The position numbers and the translations under genes are program-made. From CAYJUM01 sp964478915 (GTDB taxonomy: Bacteria > Nitrospirota > Nitrospiria > Nitrospirales > Nitrospiraceae), in assembly GCA_964478915.1 (NCBI GenBank), contig CAYZKG010000046.1, forward strand, positions 1-18,517: DNA of 18,517 nt, written 5' to 3'. The notes beneath the pieces are model-generated. The model did not search any database. It was not told the DNA's origin and was given only the letters and a program-made list of their open reading frames with translations. Shown in pieces: positions 1 to 5,985 of this stretch. The first letter of the stretch is position 1. Every line of letters starts with the position of its first letter.

Positions 1-171
1 GTTAAAATAGCGTTATAGACTCGGTTAACAAATCGTTTCTTCGCTTCTTCAAGGCCAACCTCTATATTGAATCTCTGATCGAATTTCATACCCGCATACT
101 AGGCCTGCCCTTCACAGGCATTTCAAAACAACTACACTTATCCTGACAGCATCCTACTTTCACAGACTGAT

Positions 172-801
172 CTACCTGCTTGTGCGCTTTCGCCGCAACC
201 ATTCTCGTACGCATGAAACAATCGGATTAAGGTTCAATCTAACGCCGAAAATGCCAGGCCGGACGTCAAGAATTCCTTCGCGCTTTGGCTTATCAGTTAT
301 GTTCTGCATTGGATAAAGCAATAAAGAATAGAGTGGGCATTCCGTATAATGCATCTCATGAATTGCTGACCATGCCCAACGCCAATCTTCACCGCGAGCG
401 CCCTGACGATTCAACTCAGCATGGGCAACATTCCGATCAATATCGTCAGCATAGCGGTAGAGATCTGATGCAAACCATCCGAAGCGGTCAAAGGAGGCCT
501 CAGGACAGAAACGATTAAACATCATTGTGTCTTTTTCGGGTCCAAAAATACTGGTGGCCTGTTCACGGATAACTGGCCACAGATCCGAGTTTTCCCATTT
601 CTTCAGTAGAGCTTTATCTTCAGCCTGGTCAATTTTCGTTGTGCCGCACTCCCCTAGAAGTGAAATGCTCTGGTAGTACCGGGGACATCGATGAACCGAG
701 GCATAGGGACAGCGGGGTGAGACACCCTTTTCTTGACTGATCCGCATATACCATGTGAGATCTGGATTTCTGACACTCATAATCTGCGACGAAGCGTACA
801 T
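172..801 (-). CDS. Conserved-looking hypothetical protein with four Cys-Pro motifs
   Basis: This is a 209-residue soluble protein with no signal peptide or membrane segment. I cannot assign a function. It resembles a family of hypothetical proteins I have seen in environmental bacteria, but I cannot name a domain. Four cysteines, each followed by proline, stand out: C31 (RCPYAS), C39 (RCPRYY), C99 (FCPEAS) and C155 (ECPLYS). The spacing would allow a metal or redox site, which is inference. The start at 801 is supported by AAAGGTGAT placed 5 bases upstream of the ATG. The gene stands alone: no neighbour is close on the same strand, and the region from 1 to about 860 is visibly more AT-rich than the rest of the window, which suggests separate acquisition. 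I am confident it is a real gene, and not at all sure of its role. Confidence 0.72.
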   Translation of the reverse strand: MYASSQIMSVRNPDLTWYMRISQEKGVSPRCPYASVHRCPRYYQSISLLGECGTTKIDQAEDKALLKKWENSDLWPVIREQATSIFGPEKDTMMFNRFCPEASFDRFGWFASDLYRYADDIDRNVAHAELNRQGARGEDWRWAWSAIHEMHYTECPLYSLLLYPMQNITDKPKREGILDVRPGIFGVRLNLNPIVSCVREWLRRKRTSR

Positions 802-810
802 AAATTATCA

Positions 811-815
811 CCTTT
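811..815 (-). promoter_or_regulatory. Ribosome binding site of the four-Cys hypothetical gene
   Basis: On the minus strand the sequence reads AAAGGTGATAATTT before the ATG at 801. This is a good Shine-Dalgarno match and decides the start in favour of the first ATG over the internal ATG seven codons later. Confidence 0.6.
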
Positions 816-878
816 GTTCAATGCTCAAACGATCACAAGATTAAGAAGTAGGTTCTTTCCAAAGCGACACGAAGCCGA

Positions 879-894
879 GCGGTGGCGGCACCGC
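879..894 (+). other. Small GC hairpin just upstream of an intrinsic terminator
   Basis: GCGGTG (879-884) and CACCGC (889-894) form a six-base-pair stem with a GCGG loop. It lies four bases before the long terminator stem at 899. The two hairpins in tandem look like the 3' end of a structured plus-strand transcript, but no coding region leads into them. Confidence 0.35.
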
Positions 895-898
895 AATT

Positions 899-944
899 GA
901 AAGGCGACAGGTTTTCAGCGACCTGTCGCCTTTCCACTTTTTTT
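899..944 (+). terminator. Strong rho-independent terminator, plus strand, without an obvious gene
   Basis: A perfect 14-base-pair stem (899-912 with 921-934, core GGCGACAGGT/ACCTGTCGCC) has an 8-base loop and is followed after three bases by seven T (938-944). The T tract is only on the plus-strand side, so it terminates rightward transcription. No credible plus-strand gene lies to its left. It could end an unannotated small RNA antisense to, or divergent from, the gene at 172-801, or it could be a relic of a lost gene. Confidence 0.8.
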
Positions 945-1012
945 AGTTGGTTAAGGGCTCCCGGGCGGGCTGGCCGGTCCTGCGTCGCGAATCGCGGAGG
1001 CTACTGAGGCGA

Positions 1013-1065
1013 GGTCATGCTGTGGTGCGCCCAGGGCGGGTGGTGTGCCGCACGACAGCATGACC
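1013..1065. repeat. Long imperfect palindrome, REP/BIME-like
   Basis: The arms 1013-1029 and 1049-1065 are inverted copies of 17 bases with a single mismatch (outer 11 bases GGTCATGCTGT/ACAGCATGACC are perfect) around a 19-base GC-rich loop. There is no T tract, so it is not a terminator. Together with the element at 1078-1111 it makes a block of structured non-coding DNA between the YgiT-type gene and the terminator at 899-944. Confidence 0.7.
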
Positions 1066-1077
1066 GAGCCTGCTTCA

Positions 1078-1111
1078 GGAGGTGTGGGAGCGACGGGCCT
1101 TGCCGCACCAA
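1078..1111. repeat. REP-like element, copy A
   Basis: This 34-base stretch matches 1642-1675 at 30 of 34 positions. It contains GTGGGAGCGAC and can fold through GGTGTGG (1082-1088 region) against CCGCACC near its end. The GTGGGAGCG head resembles the repetitive extragenic palindromes that are mobilised by RAYT-type transposases in proteobacteria; that relation is inference. It lies between the end of the YgiT-type gene and the palindrome at 1013-1065. Confidence 0.6.
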
Positions 1112-1136
1112 GTCTTGAGTTATAAGGTGAACTGCT

Positions 1137-1379
1137 CTATACCACCTGAAACGATTGTCCCATTGGGCGAAAGTTTTCCGTTTCTTGACGTTCCAGCTTG
1201 GCCCTGATCTCCTCAAACCTCCGGACGATATCCTGCGAATAGAGTCGCTCTCCGCAGTGTAGGCAGACCTCAGCTCGAACCTTCATCACCGCCGTATGAA
1301 CACCGCCGCGCAAGAGCTTCTCCACTTCTTTCTCGACCAGCTCATGCCCGCAGACCGGGCACTTCTGAAACGGCATCAT
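1137..1379 (-). CDS. YgiT-type zinc-finger protein, probable antitoxin
   Basis: This 80-residue protein has two CxxC knuckles, C7-P-V-C10 and C39-L-H-C42, in the arrangement of the YgiT/MqsA N-terminal zinc finger (MMPFQKCPVCGHELVEK near the start, EVCLHCGE in the middle). It lacks the C-terminal helix-turn-helix domain of full MqsA, as is usual for short YgiT-type proteins paired with DUF4258 partners. The start at 1379 follows AAGGAGG eight bases upstream and lies two bases after the stop of the DUF4258 gene; a second ATG comes directly after. An earlier in-frame start inside the partner gene is less likely. By family knowledge it would neutralise the toxin-like partner and bind Zn. No autoregulatory operator can be judged because the promoter lies in or beyond the gap. 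Confidence 0.82.
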   Translation of the reverse strand: MMPFQKCPVCGHELVEKEVEKLLRGGVHTAVMKVRAEVCLHCGERLYSQDIVRRFEEIRAKLERQETENFRPMGQSFQVV

Positions 1380-1381
1380 GG

Positions 1382-1537
1382 CTACTTCCTCCTTCGCCGC
1401 CCCTCGATCCAAAGCTTGGGGTCAGGCCGATAAACCGTGATCGCTACGACCCATCGGCTGTCCTCATTAAAGGCCCACACCGAGTGTATTGGTTTCCCAT
1501 CGAGCGTCTGTCCATTGATCAGGCAACTGGGATATGG
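1382..1537 (-). CDS. DUF4258 toxin-like protein, 5' part lost in assembly gap
   Basis: The visible C-terminal 51 codons contain LDGKPIHSVWAF and ITVYRPDPKLW, a pattern typical of DUF4258 proteins found as putative toxins beside YgiT-type antitoxins. The stop is two bases before the antitoxin start, so the two are translationally coupled with the toxin first, as in mqsRA. The N-terminal part falls in the run of N at 1538-1637. The open frame that continues through the N into 1638-1675 is not trustworthy: its first residues come from a repeat element and the gap length is nominal. Function is inferred from family and context only. Confidence 0.7.
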   Translation of the reverse strand, partial: PYPSCLINGQTLDGKPIHSVWAFNEDSRWVVAITVYRPDPKLWIEGRRRRK

Positions 1538-1637
1538 NNNNNNNNNNNNNNNNNNNNNNNNNNNNNNNNNNNNNNNNNNNNNNNNNNNNNNNNNNNNNNN
1601 NNNNNNNNNNNNNNNNNNNNNNNNNNNNNNNNNNNNN
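1538..1637. other. Assembly gap of 100 N
   Basis: Exactly 100 N, the conventional filler for a gap of unknown size. It cuts the DUF4258 gene and abuts a repeat copy on its right side, so the missing DNA may be a larger repeat or further accessory genes. Confidence 0.98.
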
Positions 1638-1641
1638 TGCG

Positions 1642-1675
1642 GGAGGCGCGGGAGCGACTGGCCTTGCCGCATCAA
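1642..1675. repeat. REP-like element, copy B, next to the gap
   Basis: Matches 1078-1111 at 30 of 34 bases in the same orientation. It lies four bases from the N run on one side and touches the cysE stop codon (1677-1679) on the other. Assemblers often break at such repeats, which would explain the gap. Confidence 0.6.
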
Positions 1676-1676
1676 A

Positions 1677-2327
1677 CTAGCTGGAGGTCTTTTCGTCGCG
1701 GTTGTCGAGGCGTTTGCGGAGGTCGATGAGTTCGCGTTCCAAGGCCTCGAAGCGGTCGGCGATGGGGTCCGGAATGTTGGTGTGGTCCATGGTGGCTTCC
1801 GGCACGCGCGCGCCTTCCGCCTTGATGACCCGCGCCGGCACGCCGATGACCGTCGAGTTGGGCGGGACGGATTTGAGGACGACCGAATTGGCGCCGATCT
1901 TGACGTTGTCCCCGATCTTGATCCCGCCCAGGATCTTGGCGCCGGCCCCGACGACCACGTGATTGCCGAGCGTGGGATGGCGCTTGCCGTGCTCCCGACC
2001 GGTCCCCCCCAGCGTGACGCCCTGGAACAAGGTGACGTAGTCGCCGATCTCGGCCGTCTCCCCGATCACCACGCCCATCCCGTGATCGATGAAAAAGCCG
2101 GTGCCGATCTTCGCCCCCGGATGGATCTCCACGCCGGTGAGCCAGCGGGCGAGCTGCGAGATGATGCGGGGCACGAGCGGGGCCCGGTAGGACCAGAGCC
2201 AATGGGCCACCCGGTGGGCCAGCAGCGCATGAAAGCCGGAATAGGTGAGGAGAACCTCCAGCCAGTTCGTCGCGGCCGGATCGCGTTCAAACACGGCTCT
2301 GAAATCTTCCCTGATCCGCTTCAGCAT
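1677..2327 (-). CDS. cysE: Serine O-acetyltransferase
   Basis: This enzyme makes O-acetylserine from serine and acetyl-CoA, the committed step of cysteine synthesis in the cytoplasm. The 216 residues show a short N-terminal helical part followed by a left-handed beta-helix of hexapeptide repeats (about 65-165: GVEIHPGAKIGTGFFIDHG, IGETAEIGDYVTLFQGVTLGG), then GREHGKRHPTLGNHVVVG with the expected histidines and the closing IGVPARVI. It is shorter than the E. coli enzyme and closer to the compact EpsC-like form. The C-terminal tail (about 190-216) is charged and likely helical. The ATG at 2327 has GAGGAG nine bases upstream. It follows ispF by 23 bases, so it is probably the last gene of the PIN-TRAM/ispD/ispF/cysE unit. 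No cysS is seen nearby. Confidence 0.95.
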   Translation of the reverse strand: MLKRIREDFRAVFERDPAATNWLEVLLTYSGFHALLAHRVAHWLWSYRAPLVPRIISQLARWLTGVEIHPGAKIGTGFFIDHGMGVVIGETAEIGDYVTLFQGVTLGGTGREHGKRHPTLGNHVVVGAGAKILGGIKIGDNVKIGANSVVLKSVPPNSTVIGVPARVIKAEGARVPEATMDHTNIPDPIADRFEALERELIDLRKRLDNRDEKTSS

Positions 2328-2350
2328 CGGAGGCTTCTCCTCACACGACC

Positions 2351-2833
2351 TTACGACTTTAAGACTGTCTCGATCAAGCAGATGGCTTGGGCTGCAATGG
2401 CCTCTTCTCGGCCGACCGCATCCAGGCCCTCCCCGCTTTTCACCTTCACATTCACCATGTCTTTCCCGACTCCCAGCACGTCGGCAATCCTGGCTTGCAT
2501 GCCGGCCAGGTGCGGGCCGAGGCGAGGGGCCTGGGCAATGATCACCGTGTCCAAGTTCATCAAGCGAAAGCCTTTCTTGTCAAGCCGGCCGGCAATTTCT
2601 CTCAAGAGGACCAAGCTGGAAATGTCCTTGAACCGTGGGTCGGAGCTGGGGTAATGCGTGCCCAGATCTCCTTCCCCCATCGCCCCGAGGAGCGCATCGC
2701 AGATGGCGTGAATCAAGGCATCCGCATCGGAATGGCCGACCAGGCCCTGAGCGTATGGGATTTCCACGCCGCCGAGAATCAACTTGCGGCCTTTCCCCAG
2801 CGGGTGAATGTCGTAGCCGATACCGACTCTCAT
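2351..2833 (-). CDS. ispF: 2-C-methyl-D-erythritol 2,4-cyclodiphosphate synthase
   Basis: This enzyme cyclises 4-diphosphocytidyl-methylerythritol 2-phosphate and releases CMP, the fifth step of the MEP isoprenoid pathway. With the start at 2833 the protein is 160 residues, the usual length, and the metal ligands D8, H10 (GYDIH) and H42 fall exactly where they are in the E. coli enzyme. GHSDADAL (33-40) and the late KVKSGEGLDAVGREEAI are also typical. An in-frame ATG seven codons earlier (2854) exists but lies inside a tandem repeat; the chosen start has CGGGGGT before it. The gene is 87 bases after ispD, with an imperfect inverted repeat in between, and 23 bases before cysE. Confidence 0.96.
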   Translation of the reverse strand: MRVGIGYDIHPLGKGRKLILGGVEIPYAQGLVGHSDADALIHAICDALLGAMGEGDLGTHYPSSDPRFKDISSLVLLREIAGRLDKKGFRLMNLDTVIIAQAPRLGPHLAGMQARIADVLGVGKDMVNVKVKSGEGLDAVGREEAIAAQAICLIETVLKS

Positions 2834-2841
2834 AAAACCCC

Positions 2842-2929
2842 CGTCATTCGTCAATCGTCAATGGTCACTCGTCCGCTCATGTACATCAGCCTGTTCTGCC
2901 CATTGACCAATGACCAGTGACTAATGACC
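2842..2929. repeat. Inverted pair of degenerate 7-base repeat tracts between ispD and ispF
   Basis: The plus strand has four GTCAWTS-like heptads at 2843-2870 and four TGACCAA-like heptads at about 2903-2930. The 29-base arms 2842-2870 and 2901-2929 can pair at 22 of 29 positions around a 30-base loop. The ispD stop (2921-2923) lies in one arm. There is no T tract, so it is not a standard terminator. It may form an RNA hairpin between the two cistrons. Confidence 0.7.
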
Positions 2930-3616
2930 ACCTCGCTGCGTTCGCGCAGCAAGAATCGCCTCCCCGATCGCCAGGTCCTCGGGACGGGTGATCTTGATGT
3001 TCTCCAGACTCCCTTCGACGATCGCGACTGTCTGCCCCAATCGCTCCACGAGCTGGGCGTCGTCCGTGGCATGGATGCCATCCAGTTCGGCTTTGCGGTG
3101 GGCTTCCATCAAGAGCGCGCGTCGGAACGCTTGCGGGGTCTGGGCCAGCCACAAGCCGCGCCGGTCTATCGTTTTTTCGATAAGCCCGTCCGCCCCGGTC
3201 TGTTTCACGGTGTCGCGCATCGGAATGGCCACCACGGCCGCGCCGTGCGCCGCGGCCTGCTCGACCGCCTTTACGACCATGTCAGACGTGAGGAAAGGCC
3301 GGACGGCATCATGCACCAGCACGATGTCCGCATCGGCCGGAACGGCCTCGAGCCCGTTGCGGACAGAGTCTTGCCGCCGGACGCCGCCCGCGAGGATCTT
3401 GAAGACTTTCTTGAACCCGTGGGGGGCGATGATTTCGCGCAAGCAGAACTCGCGTTCGGCTTCCGGTACGGCGAGAATCACTTCGTCGATGGAGGGGACG
3501 GCTTCCAGGACTCGGAGGGAATGAACGAGGATCGGAACACCGCCCAGCGTGATGAACTGCTTCGGAACCGTGCTCCCCATGCGAAGCCCTCGTCCGGCGG
3601 CGGGGACAAGGGCCAC
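2921..3616 (-). CDS. ispD: 2-C-methyl-D-erythritol 4-phosphate cytidylyltransferase
   Basis: This enzyme transfers CMP from CTP to methylerythritol 4-phosphate in the MEP pathway. The 231 residues carry the nucleotide-binding PAAGRGLRMG (5-14), PKQ (18-20), VHDAVRP (101-107), ATDDA and a C-terminal NIKITRPEDL, all hallmarks of IspD. The start is a GTG at 3616, seven bases after the stop of the PIN-TRAM gene; no ATG or TTG is available in this frame before it, and an ATG at 3621 is in another frame. The weak start signal suggests translation coupled to the upstream gene. The gene ends inside a 7-base repeat tract. ispF follows, so two sequential MEP enzymes that often co-occur are together here. 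Confidence 0.95.
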   Translation of the reverse strand: MALVPAAGRGLRMGSTVPKQFITLGGVPILVHSLRVLEAVPSIDEVILAVPEAEREFCLREIIAPHGFKKVFKILAGGVRRQDSVRNGLEAVPADADIVLVHDAVRPFLTSDMVVKAVEQAAAHGAAVVAIPMRDTVKQTGADGLIEKTIDRRGLWLAQTPQAFRRALLMEAHRKAELDGIHATDDAQLVERLGQTVAIVEGSLENIKITRPEDLAIGEAILAARTQRGGH

Positions 3617-3623
3617 TGCATGG

Positions 3624-4646
3624 CTACCCGCGGGCGACGTGGAGCTCCTCCTTTTCGTTTTCTTCCTTCAGTCGCGTGAAGATCATCCGTCCGGCGGTGG
3701 TCTGCAGCACGCTGGTGACCACCACGTCCACGTTCCGCCCGATGCAGCGCTTTGCGTTGTCCACCACGATCATGGTGCCGTCGTCCAGATAGGCGACTCC
3801 CTGGCCCGCTTCCTTGCCTTCCTTGAGCACGAAGACCCGGATGGTTTCCCCGGGCAATACGATCGGCTTGAGCGCGTTGCACAGCTCATTGATGTTCAGC
3901 ACGCGAACGCCTTGCAGCTCCGCCACCTTATTGAGGTTCAAATCATTGGTGATGATCTTCGCCCCCAGTTTCTTGGCCAGCACCACGATCTTGGAATCGA
4001 CATCCTTGACGTGCGCGAAGTCATCCTCGATGATCCTCACGTCCACGTCCACCATCTTCTGGATCTTGTTCAAGACATCCAGACCTCGGCGTCCTCTGGC
4101 CCGCTTCAAGGAATCAGAGGAATCGGCAATGTGCTGCAGTTCTTGAAGAATGAACTGCGGCACGAGAAACGTCCCTTCCATGAATCCCGTCTCACACAGG
4201 TCCGCCACGCGGCCGTCAATGATGACGCTCGTATCGAGAATCTTGTTGTTCGTGGCGGGCAAGGGATGCTCAGCGGGTTTGGCTGATCCGGCCAGCCCGT
4301 CCTTTCCGAACTTCGCTCCCAGCATCAGACCGAGATAGGGCAATCCCAACAGCAGGACGAGTCCGCCGCTATAAAAGAGGAAGGCTTCCACGTCGAAGAT
4401 GACGCTTCCAACCCACTCCACCAGCCCGGTCAGGACCAACCCCACTATCAACCCAACCGTCCCGCCTACGATCGTGCCGAACGAACATTTCCGGAGCGCC
4501 TGCTCCGCGATGAGGATCAGGCCGCCGGTGGCCGCCCCGATGGCAAAAGCCGTCAGAAGAAACGTGACCTCCGCCTCTTCTCCGCGCCAGAGCAAGGCCA
4601 GCCCGGCGAACCCGCTTAAAATGACATAAATGACCCGTCCGGCCAT
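3624..4646 (-). CDS. Membrane-anchored PIN/TRAM-domain protein (YacL type)
   Basis: This 340-residue protein begins with four hydrophobic segments (about 4-20, 26-46, 57-77, 88-110), continues with a PIN nuclease-like domain (about 134-250) and ends with a TRAM RNA-binding-like domain (about 262-330). The PIN acidic residues are present: D138 (ILDTS), D144, E169, D217 (KDVDSKI) and D235 (TNDLNL), so the ribonuclease fold appears intact. It matches the Bacillus YacL architecture, whose cellular role is not settled. As in Firmicutes, it sits directly upstream of ispD. The ATG at 4646 has a G-rich AGGGGGGG stretch upstream, and a TATAAT box lies 25 bases before the start, so this gene likely opens a transcription unit running through ispD, ispF and cysE. 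Confidence 0.92.
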   Translation of the reverse strand: MAGRVIYVILSGFAGLALLWRGEEAEVTFLLTAFAIGAATGGLILIAEQALRKCSFGTIVGGTVGLIVGLVLTGLVEWVGSVIFDVEAFLFYSGGLVLLLGLPYLGLMLGAKFGKDGLAGSAKPAEHPLPATNNKILDTSVIIDGRVADLCETGFMEGTFLVPQFILQELQHIADSSDSLKRARGRRGLDVLNKIQKMVDVDVRIIEDDFAHVKDVDSKIVVLAKKLGAKIITNDLNLNKVAELQGVRVLNINELCNALKPIVLPGETIRVFVLKEGKEAGQGVAYLDDGTMIVVDNAKRCIGRNVDVVVTSVLQTTAGRMIFTRLKEENEKEELHVARG

Positions 4647-4670
4647 ATATCCCCCCCTATCGTGATGAGG

Positions 4671-4676
4671 ATTATA
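4671..4676 (-). promoter_or_regulatory. Probable -10 box for the PIN-TRAM/ispD/ispF/cysE unit
   Basis: The minus strand reads TATAAT here in a clear AT-rich patch, leaving a leader of roughly 18 bases to the ATG at 4646. Upstream at 16-17 bases only a poor -35 (TTTTTA or TTTTAC) is present, so an activator or a weak promoter is possible. Confidence 0.5.
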
Positions 4677-4746
4677 GCATTATGGTTTCAACGTAAAAAG
4701 CTTACCCGCCGCTGCGTGCGGTTTTCGGACCGGTCTGGATCAAGCA

Positions 4747-5985
4747 TCAGGCAGGGCGGACCGCCCCGTCACTCGCGTCGTCCGCACGGGCCACGGGCTT
4801 GGGCTGCTCAGCAACCGTGATCTCCACCGTCCTGGGGCGCCTGTCCCGAATCACCTTCAGCACCGCCTTCTTCCCAACCAGCGTCCGGGCGACGGCATTC
4901 CGGAGCTGAGTCGGTGTTTCTACCGGCTTCCCGTCATACTCGACGATGACGTCGCCGCGCTCCAGGCCGGCTCGCTTGGCCGGGCTGGCGTCCAGGACAT
5001 CGCTGACCAATACACCTTTCGGCTCCGGGAGACCGAATTGCGAAGCCAGTTCGGGGGTGAGATCCTGGATCGAGACGCCGAGCCACCCTCGGATCACGCG
5101 ACCGCTCTGGATGAGTTGCTCCATGATGGTGCGCGCCATATTGCTGGGAACGGCAAACCCGATCCCCATGTTGCCGCCGCTCTGGCTGAAGATCGCCGTG
5201 TTGATCCCGACGAGCTGGCCGCCGGTGTTGACGAGAGCGCCGCCGGAGTTCCCTGGGTTGATGGCGGCATCGGTCTGGATAAAATCTTCGTACTCGGCAA
5301 TTCCCATGCTGGCCCGACCCACGGCGCTGACGATCCCCATGGTCACCGTCTGGTTCAGGCCGAACGGGTTGCCGATCGCGAGAACATATTCGCCCACTTC
5401 GAGCCTGTCGGAGTCCGCCCACGGAATCGTATGCAGGGCCTGCGCGTCGATCTTCAACACCGCCAGATCGGCTTTCGGATCAGTCCCGACGAGCTTGGCC
5501 CTGAACTCCCGCTTATCTGAGAGCAGGACCTTGATCTCATCCGCCTGGCTCACCACGTGATTGTTGGTGATGATCGTCCCTGTTTGATCGACGATGACCC
5601 CGGACCCCAGACTTCGCTCCTTTCGCCCCTTCGGCGCCTCGAATCGACGCAAGAATTCCTCGCCGAAGAATCGATGGAAAAATGGATCGTCAAAGGGAAC
5701 CAGACTGCCGCCCTTGCCGCTTTTCGTCACTGTGGAGATGTTCACGACCGCTGGGGTCACTTCCTTAGCAACCTGCGCAAAGCCGAGATCGCCGCCCCGG
5801 GATAATGGAGGCGAAAGCACGGCCGGAACAGGCTGCTGGGGAGAGGATTCCGGCACGGCGTGCCCGAACGGCAGCCAGCCGAAATCCGCCGCGAGCACGA
5901 CCCCGATCAGAATGCCGACGGCGACCAGCAGGACACTCAGTATGACCGAAGGGAACCGCTCAACCTTATCATCAACCTGCTTCAT
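4747..5985 (-). CDS. HtrA/DegS-type periplasmic serine protease with one PDZ domain
   Basis: This is a trypsin-like protease for envelope protein quality control. Of its 412 residues, about 11-35 form an uncleaved signal anchor or signal peptide (SVILSVLLVAVGILIGVVLAA), followed by a Pro-rich linker, the protease domain (about 70-280) and a single PDZ domain (about 300-385). The triad is intact: H143 (TNNHV), D173 (ADLAV) and S247 (GNSGG), and the LA-loop region has FFHRFFGEEF. One PDZ makes it DegS- or HtrA2-like rather than DegP-like. The ATG at 5985 shares one base with the TGA of the aldolase gene (TGATG), with GGAGTG upstream; a TTG one codon earlier is the alternative. The C-terminal tail is charged and low in complexity. 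Confidence 0.94.
   Translation of the reverse strand: MKQVDDKVERFPSVILSVLLVAVGILIGVVLAADFGWLPFGHAVPESSPQQPVPAVLSPPLSRGGDLGFAQVAKEVTPAVVNISTVTKSGKGGSLVPFDDPFFHRFFGEEFLRRFEAPKGRKERSLGSGVIVDQTGTIITNNHVVSQADEIKVLLSDKREFRAKLVGTDPKADLAVLKIDAQALHTIPWADSDRLEVGEYVLAIGNPFGLNQTVTMGIVSAVGRASMGIAEYEDFIQTDAAINPGNSGGALVNTGGQLVGINTAIFSQSGGNMGIGFAVPSNMARTIMEQLIQSGRVIRGWLGVSIQDLTPELASQFGLPEPKGVLVSDVLDASPAKRAGLERGDVIVEYDGKPVETPTQLRNAVARTLVGKKAVLKVIRDRRPRTVEITVAEQPKPVARADDASDGAVRPA

Noticed and set aside
285..518. 77-codon plus-strand open frame leading toward the orphan terminator
   Set aside because: It is antisense to the gene at 172-801, has no ribosome binding site and ends almost 400 bases before the terminator.
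1638..1675. N-terminus of the DUF4258 protein right of the gap
   Set aside because: The frame is continuous only because the filler has 100 N; the codons right of it are a REP-like repeat, not protein-like sequence.
1437..2654. A 405-codon open frame on the plus strand
   Set aside because: It runs through the N gap and lies antisense to cysE and ispF, which match their families from end to end. High GC makes long shadow frames common here.
4690..4740. Terminator after htrA (CCGC-ACGCA-GCGG followed later by T)
   Set aside because: The stem is only four base pairs and the T run is about 10 bases away, so it is too weak to call.
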